This document shows positions 32,180 through 41,549 of a stretch of DNA of 64,000 nt, piece after piece. Positions within the stretch are counted from its first letter, which is position 1; every line of letters begins with the position of its first letter. A program made the position numbers and the translations under genes. The stretch comes from Prolixibacteraceae bacterium (GTDB lineage Bacteria; Bacteroidota; Bacteroidia; Bacteroidales; Prolixibacteraceae): NCBI GenBank assembly GCA_028282705.1, contig JANQHI010000006.1, positions 1 to 64,000 of the forward strand, given 5' to 3'. The notes beneath the pieces were generated by a model. That model was given only the letters and a program-made list of their open reading frames with translations, did no database searches and had not been told where the DNA came from.

Positions 32180-32947
32180 TTATCCTTCTAAAAAGCTATT
32201 TAATAAACCTCCTGATTCTTTCCTGGTATTGCCACCTCTTGGAGAAAGTTCAGCAATCAACTTCCTGATAGGCATACTTTGTAACCAGACTTTTCCAGTT
32301 CCTCGCAAAGTTGCCAGAAAGATACCTTCACCACCAAATATCATTGAGCGCAAGCCACCTGCTTGTTCAATGCTATATTCAACAGTGGGTTCAAAGCCAA
32401 CAATACAACCTGTATCAACCCTCAGTGTTTCATTATTCAGCTGCCTTTCAATTACAGTCCCTCCTGCATGGATAAATGCCCTTCCATCTCCTTGCAGTTT
32501 TTGAAGGATAAACCCTTCTCCCCCAAAAAACCCAGCACCCAATTTGCGGCTAAAAGTGATGGATATTTTGATGCCCATTGCTGCACACAGGAAAGCATCT
32601 TTTTGCACAATTACTGATCCTCCAAGGGCTGGAAGGTCAAGAGGGATGATAGTGCCTGGGTAAGGGGCAGAAAAGGCTACATGCTTTTTACCCCATCCCT
32701 GGTTGGTGAAATGGGTGAGGAACAATGATTCACCAGTAATTAGCCTGGATCCCGCAGAAAGCAACTTGTCAAAGAAGCCTGCCCTGGGGTTTGAACCATC
32801 TCCCATCCGTGCAGTATATTCAATGCCATCTTCCATATATAACATGGCACCAGCTTCAGCGATAACTGTTTCAGCAGGGTCTAACTCTATTTCAACCAGC
32901 TGCACATCATGCCCCATAATTTTATAGTCAATTTCATGTGATTGCAT
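32180..32947 (-). CDS. AIM24/TIGR00266-family protein
   Basis: 255 residues of repeated beta strands characteristic of this family: [27 protein letters not shown] at the N-terminus, [62 protein letters not shown] in the middle and [15 protein letters not shown] towards the end. Relatives are found from bacteria to mitochondria (AIM24); the biochemical role is undefined. A glycine-rich tail closes the protein. An 11-C tract lies about 120 bp upstream of its start. Confidence 0.9.
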   Translation of the reverse strand: MQSHEIDYKIMGHDVQLVEIELDPAETVIAEAGAMLYMEDGIEYTARMGDGSNPRAGFFDKLLSAGSRLITGESLFLTHFTNQGWGKKHVAFSAPYPGTIIPLDLPALGGSVIVQKDAFLCAAMGIKISITFSRKLGAGFFGGEGFILQKLQGDGRAFIHAGGTVIERQLNNETLRVDTGCIVGFEPTVEYSIEQAGGLRSMIFGGEGIFLATLRGTGKVWLQSMPIRKLIAELSPRGGNTRKESGGLLNSFLEG

Positions 32948-33397
32948 ATTTCCTGTTTTTTAAGTTTAACTTGGTTTATTTGTGTTTGGTATTTCTAAAA
33001 CATTACTAAAAATAGGAAAAAGCAGTTTATGAGCTTACTGTAAAAAGATGGAATTTTGTTTAAAATTACCCCCCCCCCCTAATTTTTTATTTTACAATAA
33101 AATAATCTACCTTTGGTTTAGGTAAAAGAAAGATGTTTATCTCCTGGCATAAACTCTCCAACGTTTTCCAGGTTTTTTTAAAGGGTAGAAGAAGGATTTG
33201 TTCAAATGAAGTTATGATTATGTAAACTATAAGTTTATGTATTTGGGCTTGTGTGAATGTCAAATTTCTGAATGAGGGGACAATATATTTCAAGGGTAAA
33301 AAGCAACCCAGCCCTTTAAAAGAACCAGGTTGCAACAGATGTTTATTAACAGGGCAGGGGAGTTACAGCTCCCTTTGCCCACAAACAATGTAAAAGT
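32948..33397. other. 450-bp intergenic region with a poly-C tract
   Basis: Separates the AIM24-like gene from the divergent lipoprotein gene. Eleven consecutive C residues at 33069-33079 are very unusual in DNA of this composition. The 82-codon minus-strand frame at 33087-33335 has no protein-like pattern and is not called. No RNA gene or clear promoter recognised. Confidence 0.6.
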
Positions 33398-34417
33398 ATG
33401 AAAAAAATTAAATTATTAATGGTATTAACAATGGTATTAGCAATTTTTAATGCCTGCCAAAAGGATGAAATTGTAATTGAGGATATTGCAATAGAAAAAT
33501 TTACTGACCCAATGTTTCAAGAACTGAACAATATTGTTTTTTCCGTTGAAAACAACAGGCTTGTATTTGAAAGTGAGGAAGATTTCCAAAAATGCATTGA
33601 CTTCCTCGCCAATCTTGGTGATGAGAATTTTCCTGCATTTGAGGAATTTATAGGATTTGAAAGTTTTAGAAAAAAGTTCGAAAACAATGTTGAGAAGTCT
33701 TCTCTTTTTGTTGATGAATTGTACACAACCATGTTAAATCCTGAGATGGAAATTGTTATTGGAAAGCACTTATTTAGAGAAAATCCACTTACAAAACAAA
33801 CCTTAGCTTTTGAGGTAGAATTTAGTGAAAACTGCGAATTAAAGAATCATATTTCGGAGTCATCTGACTTAATATTTTCATGGGAAGAGGAGGCATTTGC
33901 CATTATAAGAGGTGAAGAGGTAGAGCCATGGCTTAAGGGTGCATGCAAAAGAAATGACGATAATAAACATGATTTCAATATTCAATCCTATACTTATCCT
34001 CCTCCTGTGCAAAATGCACCTTATGGATATAAAGTAGAGGTAAAATCTAAACTTAATTTTCAAGTTACAGCAATCTTTAAATCAATTATTGCAAAAATAA
34101 AAACCGAGAGTTTTGAACATGCTGGCATGATTATTCATGGTCAACTATTTACAATTAAAATTTCAATGAATGGGAACTATGAATATGATAGACATAGGGA
34201 AAGCAAAAGAAGTGGAACGATAAGCGATTACAAAATAACAAATAGTAGCCAAGATGGCATTAGTTGGAGACCATTTTATGGGACAAGAAGGGTAAACTGT
34301 TATGATATAAACGTAAACTTCAAATGGGAGGTTTGGAGTAATTGGTCTGCCCCCCAGTATTATGGATTAAGTGAAAATAAAACACTTGTTTTACAATGTA
34401 ACGCTAATAGGTGCTAA
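33398..34417 (+). CDS. predicted lipoprotein of unknown function
   Basis: 339 residues with a lipoprotein signal peptide (MKKIKLLMVLTMVLAIFNAC, Cys20 followed by QKDE). A helical acidic first half (QKCIDFLANLGDENFPAFEEFIGFESF) is followed by a beta-rich second half (YKVEVKSKLNFQVTAIFKSIIAKI, CYDINVNFKWEVWSNWSAPQYYG). No family recognised. It precedes the outer-membrane locus on the same strand and may be a surface-exposed component. Confidence 0.72.
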   Translation: MKKIKLLMVLTMVLAIFNACQKDEIVIEDIAIEKFTDPMFQELNNIVFSVENNRLVFESEEDFQKCIDFLANLGDENFPAFEEFIGFESFRKKFENNVEKSSLFVDELYTTMLNPEMEIVIGKHLFRENPLTKQTLAFEVEFSENCELKNHISESSDLIFSWEEEAFAIIRGEEVEPWLKGACKRNDDNKHDFNIQSYTYPPPVQNAPYGYKVEVKSKLNFQVTAIFKSIIAKIKTESFEHAGMIIHGQLFTIKISMNGNYEYDRHRESKRSGTISDYKITNSSQDGISWRPFYGTRRVNCYDINVNFKWEVWSNWSAPQYYGLSENKTLVLQCNANRC

Positions 34418-34572
34418 ATCAAATGAGTTACCTCTAATATATGTATTAAATATCTTTCTGATAAATTTATGACTTGAAAGCATACTCTTTATAAAAAGAG
34501 AAAAATCAATATTAGGGGTAACACAATTTTATATAACATGGTAAGTAATTAGTTAAACAATCTTAATAAATT

Positions 34573-35127
34573 ATGAATAAAAGAACAACTATTTTTTTTG
34601 TCATCATTCTTTTAACGAAAATTTCAATAAATGGATTATGCCAAAATAAGCCATCACTTAACCAAAGAAAATTTCAAATTGAAAATATGGTAATGGCTAC
34701 CACAACACAGGGCGGATTTTTCCCAATTTTCAATAATGAGTTCAGCCTTAGTTATCGTTTTATTGATTTCTTTTCTGCAGGCCTATTTTATGACTATTAC
34801 CATGACTCGCATGAGCTTGATAAAGGAAAACTTGTAAGTAATGAACATTTACCTGGAATTCGTGTAGGAATATCTCTAATATCATTAAAAAATTATTTTA
34901 CAAAGCACAATGTATGGCCAAGGTTTGGTATTCACATTGTGTCTTATTTAAGTTACAATACAGGAGGTATACATCTATCTTATACAGACAAAAAAGATCT
35001 GCAAAAATGGGTTAATTATTATAAATTAAATTTAACATATAACATAATCCAAACATTTTATTTATCAACCAGTGTTGGCCTGTTAAACACAAACAGGATT
35101 ATGCTTGGTGGAGGCATTAAATTCTAG
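34573..35127 (+). CDS. small outer-membrane beta-barrel-like protein
   Basis: 184 residues: signal peptide (MNKRTTIFFVIILLTKISINGLCQ), then alternating aromatic strands such as NNEFSLSYRFIDFFSAGLFYDYYHDSH and NLTYNIIQTFYLSTSVGLLNTNRIMLGGGIKF ending in a terminal strand with phenylalanine. No named family recognised. The next gene starts four bases after its stop, so it is probably in the operon of the first DUF4249/TonB receptor pair. Confidence 0.65.
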   Translation: MNKRTTIFFVIILLTKISINGLCQNKPSLNQRKFQIENMVMATTTQGGFFPIFNNEFSLSYRFIDFFSAGLFYDYYHDSHELDKGKLVSNEHLPGIRVGISLISLKNYFTKHNVWPRFGIHIVSYLSYNTGGIHLSYTDKKDLQKWVNYYKLNLTYNIIQTFYLSTSVGLLNTNRIMLGGGIKF

Positions 35128-35130
35128 GAT

Positions 35131-36036
35131 ATGAAATATAAAGCTTTAACCTCTCTATTTTTATACTTTTTAGGTTTAACCTCTTGCCTTAAAATTATAG
35201 AAGTTGATTTGCCTGAGCTGAAAAATAAACCTGTGGTTAATTGCCTCTTTACCAATAACATCCCTTTTAAAGTACATTTAAGTTTGCCAAAACCTCCTAC
35301 TGATACAGCATATACCAACATTGCAAATGCCATGGTGCAAATAAAAGATGAAAATGGCAAAGTAACCCAATTGCCTTACAATGAAGATGGCTTTTATAGT
35401 ACTACCTCCCTGTTGCCTGAACCAGGTGTTTTGTATACAATTTCTGTTAATATACCGGGATATCCTGCACTAATTGCCAGTGATAGTATTCCTAAAGGGA
35501 ATCCCAATATAGATTCCTATTTTACCAAGTCGCAATTTGGGTATCAGGAAGAAATGGAAGTTCCTTACTCTAGGTGCTGTATCAATTTTTCAGTTACAAA
35601 AAAAAACTACTACCTGGGCATTGATGATATTTATGGCGAAAATACCCAACCTTTAATTGATCTAGATGGGAGTCATCTATGGATATATGGTATATTTAGT
35701 GACCACCCTGCCCTTACTACTGAAGCTCCTGAATACTATTTTGAAGATTTTTTAATGTTCAAAAATAATTTGTACAATACCCAGGGATTTCAATTTTATT
35801 TTAACTTTTACTCCTATCCCGATTTTTTTAGGTTATTTAACTTATCCCCTACTTGCTTTAAGTATTTAAAAACCTGGCTTATCCATGATTATACCAAAGA
35901 GTATGATTTTTGGGAGGTTTATGAACCATTACCTATGTTTTCAAATATTGAAAATGGGCTAGGCATTTTTGCAGGCTATTCTTTTAAGCTTTATGAAATG
36001 TACCCTGACACAACAATCTTTATGAAAAATGACTAA
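35131..36036 (+). CDS. DUF4249 lipoprotein, first pair
   Basis: 301 residues with lipobox LTSC at 16-19. The N-terminal part VDLPELKNKPVVNCLFTNNIPFKVHLSLPKPPTDT and VQIKDENGKVTQLPYNEDGFYSTTSLLPEPGVLYTISVNIPGYP matches DUF4249, a Bacteroidota family nearly always next to a TonB-dependent receptor, and likely its outer-membrane lipoprotein partner. Its last eight bases overlap the receptor gene, which shows tight coupling. Ligand unknown. Confidence 0.87.
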   Translation: MKYKALTSLFLYFLGLTSCLKIIEVDLPELKNKPVVNCLFTNNIPFKVHLSLPKPPTDTAYTNIANAMVQIKDENGKVTQLPYNEDGFYSTTSLLPEPGVLYTISVNIPGYPALIASDSIPKGNPNIDSYFTKSQFGYQEEMEVPYSRCCINFSVTKKNYYLGIDDIYGENTQPLIDLDGSHLWIYGIFSDHPALTTEAPEYYFEDFLMFKNNLYNTQGFQFYFNFYSYPDFFRLFNLSPTCFKYLKTWLIHDYTKEYDFWEVYEPLPMFSNIENGLGIFAGYSFKLYEMYPDTTIFMKND

Positions 36037-38389
36037 GTACCTGCTAATTACATTATTAATCTTTCAGGTATATTTTCCAGCTGCCCAGGAAAAATTTACC
36101 TTATGGGGTTTTGTAAAAGATAAAGAAACAGGAGAACCGCTCATTGGAGCTAATGTATGGTTGGCCAACACCAATATTGGTGTCTTTACAGATGTTCATG
36201 GGTTTTATAGCCTTGAAGTTTATAATACACAAAACATTGAGGTTAATGCAAGTTTTGTTGGTTATAAACTGCACCAAGAAAAAATTTCAGCACAAAAAAA
36301 TACCCAACATACTATTTTTCTAATTCCAGGCATGGGTATAGGTGAAGTTGAAGTAAAAGCCAATAACCCAATGAATAAAATTACTAAAGTTGGAGTAATG
36401 GAAATACCTGTTAAAATGGTTAAAAACCTGCCTATGTTTGGAGAGTATGATGTATTAAAGGCCATGCAACTATTGCCTGGGATACAAGGTGGTAGTGATG
36501 GCAGAAGTGGGCTTTATGTAAGAGGAGGAAGCCCTGACCAGAACCTTTTTATGCTTGATGGCACACCACTCTATTATGTAAACCACCTTGGAGGATTTGT
36601 GTCTGTTTTCCATCCTGATATTTTAAAGAATATCAAACTCTACAAAGGAGGCTTTCCTTCACGTTTTGGAGGAAGGCTTTCATCTATTATTGATTTGCGT
36701 TTAAAAGAAGGGAATAAAAAAAAACTGCATGGAAGTTATGGCGTAGGCATTGTTTCAGGAGATTTCACATTGGAAGGTCCCATTGTAAAAGACAGGACTT
36801 CCTTTATTGTTTCACTAAGAAGGGTTTGGGTAGATTTTTTGTTAAGGCCTTCTACTAAAATTGGGCTAAAATATGCCTCAATGGGATATAACTTTTATGA
36901 TATATATGGAAAAATAAGCCATGATATAAACAGTAAAAACAAGTTATACCTCAGTTTTTATGGAGGTGATGACAGACTGGGTTTTTTCTACAATAATAAA
37001 GGTGAAAAGATAAAAAATAACACCAAATATATTTGGGGAAATATACTTGCAACAAGTCGTTGGCACCATGTTTATTCGTCAAAAATATATAGTGATATAA
37101 CCCTCTTCTATACAAGGTACAGATATAAAAATAATACAAGATACAGGTCAAATAATTCTGAGGGGTATAACTTATATTCTACAGGGGTAAATGATTTGGG
37201 TTTTAAAACTGATTTTAGTTGGCATATTAAAAATAATCTTATCAGGTTTGGAGGAGGGATATCTTATAACTGGTTTAATCCCGGATTAATTAGATATAAG
37301 TCTATTGAAAACATTGAAACAAACAAAACAGTGATTGGTGTATCCAATAAAGACAATGCAACAAATACATTTGTTTATGCAGAATCTGATTATAACCCAA
37401 ACCCATGGCTGAAATTGAATATTGGGTTCAGGGCAACAAATTACCAGACCCAGGGCACCAACTTTTTCTCAGCAGAACCACGCATTTCGTTTAGCTTAAA
37501 TACCAATAAAATAGGGGTTTTAAAATTTGGGTATTCAGAAATGGTACAACCAGTACATATGTTAACCTATTCAGGAAGTGTTTTCCCTACAGACATATGG
37601 CTTCCTTCATCACCTGAAATTGCTCCTGCAAAATCTAAGCAACTTTCTGTTGGTTTTAGCAAAAAAATTAAAGAACAAGGCATTATAATTAGTCTTGAAG
37701 GCTATAATAAAAAGCTTAAAAACCTTATTGAGGTAAAAGGAGGTGTGCCCCTTGTTAATACCCAATCATGGGATGAAAATGTTGAGAAAGAAGGAATAGG
37801 CACATCCAAAGGTATAGAATTGTTTATAAAAAAAGAAACTGGGAAAAGTAAGGGATGGCTTAGTTATACCCTTTCAAAATCAGACAGGCAGTTTATGAAT
37901 ATCAACAATGGTATCCCATATGTTTTTAAATATGACAGGAAGCATGATATTTCTATTGTATTAAGCCATAGCATCTCTGAAAAAATTGATGTTTCAGCAA
38001 CTTGGCTTTATGGAAGTGGATACCCAACAACATTGCATCATGGTGTATACCAAACAATCATACCTCATGGATGGAGTTCAAGCACAATCAGCAATGAGCC
38101 TTTTGAGATGAGAGGAGAAGCTTATATATACCCAGGCAAAAATTGGTTAAAAATGCGTGATTACCATAAATTAGACATAGGTGTTAATTTGAGGAAAAAG
38201 AAGAAAAACAAAAAGGGAAATAATATACTCAGAACATGGACACTTGGGATTTATAATATCTATAACAGGCAAAACCCTGTATACTATTATTATGATTATA
38301 AAAACCAGCACAACAAAAGCCCCATTGTTATTTTCCAACAAAGTGGTTTTCCCTTCTTTCCTACCCTGAAATACTCAATTACATTTTAA
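36029..38389 (+). CDS. TonB-dependent receptor, first pair
   Basis: 786 residues. Signal peptide, a carboxypeptidase-regulatory-like domain at about 25-105 (GFVKDKETGEPLIGANVWLANTNIGVFTDVHGFY), the plug (about 115-240, QLLPGIQGGSDGRSGLYVRGGSPDQNLFMLDGTPLYYVNH and GGFPSRFGGRLSSIIDLRLKEG) and a beta-barrel ending TLKYSITF with the terminal phenylalanine. It imports a ligand across the outer membrane using TonB energy. It is a paralogue of 41550-43907. Confidence 0.93.
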   Translation: MTKYLLITLLIFQVYFPAAQEKFTLWGFVKDKETGEPLIGANVWLANTNIGVFTDVHGFYSLEVYNTQNIEVNASFVGYKLHQEKISAQKNTQHTIFLIPGMGIGEVEVKANNPMNKITKVGVMEIPVKMVKNLPMFGEYDVLKAMQLLPGIQGGSDGRSGLYVRGGSPDQNLFMLDGTPLYYVNHLGGFVSVFHPDILKNIKLYKGGFPSRFGGRLSSIIDLRLKEGNKKKLHGSYGVGIVSGDFTLEGPIVKDRTSFIVSLRRVWVDFLLRPSTKIGLKYASMGYNFYDIYGKISHDINSKNKLYLSFYGGDDRLGFFYNNKGEKIKNNTKYIWGNILATSRWHHVYSSKIYSDITLFYTRYRYKNNTRYRSNNSEGYNLYSTGVNDLGFKTDFSWHIKNNLIRFGGGISYNWFNPGLIRYKSIENIETNKTVIGVSNKDNATNTFVYAESDYNPNPWLKLNIGFRATNYQTQGTNFFSAEPRISFSLNTNKIGVLKFGYSEMVQPVHMLTYSGSVFPTDIWLPSSPEIAPAKSKQLSVGFSKKIKEQGIIISLEGYNKKLKNLIEVKGGVPLVNTQSWDENVEKEGIGTSKGIELFIKKETGKSKGWLSYTLSKSDRQFMNINNGIPYVFKYDRKHDISIVLSHSISEKIDVSATWLYGSGYPTTLHHGVYQTIIPHGWSSSTISNEPFEMRGEAYIYPGKNWLKMRDYHKLDIGVNLRKKKKNKKGNNILRTWTLGIYNIYNRQNPVYYYYDYKNQHNKSPIVIFQQSGFPFFPTLKYSITF

Positions 38390-38486
38390 TTTTAATTCAC
38401 ATTAATTAAATTTTTCTAAGTATTTATCCCAGCCATATTTTTTAATTTTAAGCCTTTAAATAAACAGTAATCCCAATTTAACCATA

Positions 38487-39206
38487 TTGTTATTTACCAT
38501 GAAAACAAAAACTCAAACATTCTTCATTTTCTTTTTCTTATGCGTTAGTTTACACCAAAGCAATGCACAAAAAAAACTAGATATAGGTTTTACTGGCGGC
38601 ATTAACAGGTATTACCCTGAAGCTGATTTTGTTGTCAAAAATCATAACAACTCTTTAAGCAATGGGCTTGGTTGGTCTGCAGGCATGTTCATTGAAAAAC
38701 ATTGGATGCTAAAATTGCACCCTGTACTAGAGTTTAGCTTTACCAGTCTGGGAAGTGATTTATACCTCCAACATAATATAATAGGACAACCTGGAAATCC
38801 TCAGGATAGGGAATACATCATTAAAGATTTAAAGAATGAAAAATTTAATTACTTCTCCTTATCAGCAGGCTTTAAATATTATGTAGGGGATAGGTGGTTC
38901 ATTTATCCGGGTTTTGAAGTTGCCAGGTCATGTAAAAAACAGGATAAATTTGAAGATATTGAGAAATATTTTGATGATTGGCGAGTTACCAACCCATTTA
39001 TTTTAACTGATGAACATACAAACCAATATGTATCTTATGCCAAAATTGGTATTGGGATCGACCTAAATAAAATAAAACTCCTCCTGGAATATGCTCATGG
39101 GCTTAATGATCAACTGGAGTTTTATGATTATGAAGCCCCCTTAGGATTTGCCCGAAAAAACAGTTACATGCAATTCAAAATCCAGGTTCCTGTTTGGAGT
39201 AAATAA
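38487..39206 (+). CDS. outer-membrane beta-barrel protein, paralogue 1 of 3
   Basis: 239 residues with a signal peptide ending SNAQ. The family pattern is KKLDIGFTGGINRYYPEADF, NNSLSNGLGWSAGMFIEKHW, YFSLSAGFKYYVGDRWFIYPGFEVARS and KIGIGIDLNKIKLLLEYAHGL, all barrel-like strands. Two close copies follow in tandem. No named family recognised; probably a small porin-like or receptor-associated barrel serving the neighbouring TonB systems. Confidence 0.75.
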   Translation: MLFTMKTKTQTFFIFFFLCVSLHQSNAQKKLDIGFTGGINRYYPEADFVVKNHNNSLSNGLGWSAGMFIEKHWMLKLHPVLEFSFTSLGSDLYLQHNIIGQPGNPQDREYIIKDLKNEKFNYFSLSAGFKYYVGDRWFIYPGFEVARSCKKQDKFEDIEKYFDDWRVTNPFILTDEHTNQYVSYAKIGIGIDLNKIKLLLEYAHGLNDQLEFYDYEAPLGFARKNSYMQFKIQVPVWSK

Positions 39207-39245
39207 TCATGCCGAAAACAAATCTATGTCTCGACTATACAAAAC

Positions 39246-39878
39246 ATGAAAACTAAGATTAAAATAATCATCCTTTTATTTTTAATTGTAACCTGTACAA
39301 TAAATATTAGTGCTCAAAGAAAATATGAGTTTGGACTAACTACTGGAGCAGTCAGATTTTACCCAGAAGTACAACATTTAGGGTCAAGTCCTAACAACTC
39401 CATGGAAAATGGGCTTGGATGGTCAGCAGGAGTATATATACAGGACAACTGGAAACCAAGGCTCTCTCAAATAGTTGAACTTAATTATTATTCCATGCAC
39501 AGTGACATTTATCTTGAGAAGTTTCCAACAGGTCCCCATGGTGGACAAACCAAGCCTATCGTAGGTGATTTTAAGAATACTTCTTTTAGCACACTATCAC
39601 TTTCTGCAGGTGTTAAATATTTTCTCAGAAAAAGTTTATTTGTTTATCCATCATTTGAAATTGCAAGGTCACTAAATAAAAAAATTGATATAAATAAGAC
39701 TTCCTATAATGCTACACTGGGAGTTGGTATTGACCTGAAGAAAATAAGTGTCTTATTGGAATATGCTTATGGTTTAAAGTACCAAAGGTTGGTTTATGAT
39801 CCTGCAGTTCCGTTTGCTTCTACACATAGGAATAAGTACCTACAATTAAAAGTACAAGTCCCAATCATAAATATGTAG
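39246..39878 (+). CDS. outer-membrane beta-barrel protein, paralogue 2 of 3
   Basis: 210 residues, signal peptide ending ISAQ. Shares YEFGLTTGAVRFYPEVQ, NNSMENGLGWSAGVYIQDNW, TLSLSAGVKYFLRKSLFVYPSFEIARS and LGVGIDLKKISVLLEYAYGL with its neighbours. It is shorter than the other two because a loop of about 30 residues before the LGVGIDL strand is missing. Confidence 0.75.
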   Translation: MKTKIKIIILLFLIVTCTINISAQRKYEFGLTTGAVRFYPEVQHLGSSPNNSMENGLGWSAGVYIQDNWKPRLSQIVELNYYSMHSDIYLEKFPTGPHGGQTKPIVGDFKNTSFSTLSLSAGVKYFLRKSLFVYPSFEIARSLNKKIDINKTSYNATLGVGIDLKKISVLLEYAYGLKYQRLVYDPAVPFASTHRNKYLQLKVQVPIINM

Positions 39879-39903
39879 TTCATTTAAGATTAAAACCAAA
39901 ACA

Positions 39904-40632
39904 ATGACCTTTAAAAGCATGATAACATTTAAACAAACAATCATTTTAGTATTCTTCCTGTTTATTGCTATCCCATCAGTTTATGCACAAAAAAAATTAA
40001 ATATTGGTATCACTACTGGTGCAATCAGATTTTATCCAGAAGCTTCCTTTTTCCATGGTACATACAACAATTCATTGGAAAATGGTTTTGGCTGGTCAGC
40101 AGGTATTTTCTTTGAGTATCATTGGAAAACAAAAATCCATCCAATAGTTGAATTGAATTATTATAACCTGACCAGTGACCTATACCTTCATGAAACTGTT
40201 TTTTCTTTCACTGAGGATCCTCCAACCAGAAAGGATGTAATAAAAGACTTAGAAGGTGAAGCCTTTAATTATTTGTCTTTGTCATTTGGTTTTAAGTACT
40301 ATTTCGGGGAAAAATTGTATGTATATCCAGGTTTTGAGGTTGCAAGGTCATTTGACAAACCTGTTTCTTTTGACAAACTTAAAGGTTATTTTGGTGACTG
40401 GATGATTACCCAAAAGGCCATAGATATCTTAAAAGAAGAATACACCAAAAGGATTATTTCAAATGCTAAACTTGGGATTGGGCTAAATTTAAATAAACTT
40501 GACCTAATTTTGGAGTATTCCTATGGATTAAATAAACAATTAGATTTTTATGATTTTGAAATCCCCATGGGCTTTGCAAAAAGAAATAACTACCTGCAAT
40601 TAAAAGCCCAAATCCCAATACTGAAAAAATAA
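39904..40632 (+). CDS. outer-membrane beta-barrel protein, paralogue 3 of 3
   Basis: 242 residues, signal peptide ending VYAQ. Very similar to paralogue 1 (KKLNIGITTGAIRFYPEASF, NNSLENGFGWSAGIFFEYHW, YLSLSFGFKYYFGEKLYVYPGFEVARS, KLGIGLNLNKLDLILEYSYGL, FYDFEIPMGFAKRNNYLQLK). The ATG five codons in is an equally possible start. The second DUF4249 gene begins 23 bp downstream. Confidence 0.75.
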   Translation: MTFKSMITFKQTIILVFFLFIAIPSVYAQKKLNIGITTGAIRFYPEASFFHGTYNNSLENGFGWSAGIFFEYHWKTKIHPIVELNYYNLTSDLYLHETVFSFTEDPPTRKDVIKDLEGEAFNYLSLSFGFKYYFGEKLYVYPGFEVARSFDKPVSFDKLKGYFGDWMITQKAIDILKEEYTKRIISNAKLGIGLNLNKLDLILEYSYGLNKQLDFYDFEIPMGFAKRNNYLQLKAQIPILKK

Positions 40633-40655
40633 CAAAGCCATATAAAGCCAAAACA

Positions 40656-41543
40656 ATGTCCTTGAGAATAGCCATAAAAACCATGAGCATTTTAACTTTC
40701 ATCCTAATAAATGGATGTATTGAAGATGTACAGTTAAACCTTAAAGATGAAGAGCCAGAAATTGTATTAAACTGTATTTTAAACACTGGTCAGGATACAG
40801 TAACAGCATGGTTAAGTAAATCACAACTAATCTCTGAGAACAAACCCTTTGTTGCTATCAAAGATGCTGAAATATCCCTCCGAGAAGATGGTGTAACCAT
40901 TGGAGAATTTATTTGGCAGGATAGTAGTGCTTATATCCTCCCCATAAAACCAGAGCCAGGGAAAAAGTATAAAATTGAAGCAAAAGTGGGAGGAAAAACT
41001 GTGTGGGCTGAAACCAATATTCCTGATCCAGTTTTTGCCACTATTCAAATTGCAAAATACAATTTTGTTGGAAAAAATTATATGGTCAGCTTAACAGATG
41101 ACCCAAATACAACTAATTACTATTGGATTTCAGCCTATGGGAGAGAAGGCAGGGAAGAAGACCAACAATACAACATTGCTTTTGCTATCTTTTCAAATTT
41201 TTTATATGCTGATGATTTTAACCAAAGGGTATCTGAATATGGAGGATATAATTTTGAATATGAATATTACTTAAGGTTTACTGATAAAGAAATCCAAAAT
41301 AAACCTGTTGATGTGGTTTTTGTACCTGCAGGAATTAACCTTCCTCATCAGGTTTTCTTATTAAGTACTGATGTACATCTTGATAAATATATGAAGTCAA
41401 GTATCCTATTGGAGCAAATGGATATATTTGTAACAGAATCACCAAATACATATTCACCCTTTCCTGTTTATTCAAATATTTATGGAGGCACTGGTATTTT
41501 TGGCTCAATGAATAGTATATCCAAAACATTCTCAAAAAAGTAG
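40656..41543 (+). CDS. DUF4249 lipoprotein, second pair
   Basis: 295 residues with lipobox LINGC at about 17-21. DUF4249 features: VQLNLKDEEPEIVLNCILNTGQDTVTAWLSKSQLIS, AEISLREDGVTIGEFIWQDSSAYILPIKPEPGKKYKIEAKVGGKTVWAETNIPDP. It is diverged from the first copy but has the same position before a TonB receptor, with six bases between the genes. An alternative start nine codons later would also give a lipoprotein signal. Confidence 0.86.
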   Translation: MSLRIAIKTMSILTFILINGCIEDVQLNLKDEEPEIVLNCILNTGQDTVTAWLSKSQLISENKPFVAIKDAEISLREDGVTIGEFIWQDSSAYILPIKPEPGKKYKIEAKVGGKTVWAETNIPDPVFATIQIAKYNFVGKNYMVSLTDDPNTTNYYWISAYGREGREEDQQYNIAFAIFSNFLYADDFNQRVSEYGGYNFEYEYYLRFTDKEIQNKPVDVVFVPAGINLPHQVFLLSTDVHLDKYMKSSILLEQMDIFVTESPNTYSPFPVYSNIYGGTGIFGSMNSISKTFSKK

Positions 41544-41549
41544 GAAGCA

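Noticed and set aside
33087-33335. 82-codon minus-strand ORF in the 450-bp intergenic region
   Set aside because: No protein-like pattern, no motif and no promoter; it ends beside the poly-C tract and looks like chance openness.
40466-40786. 106-residue minus-strand ORF across the third barrel and second DUF4249 genes
   Set aside because: Antisense to two well-supported genes, with no motif.
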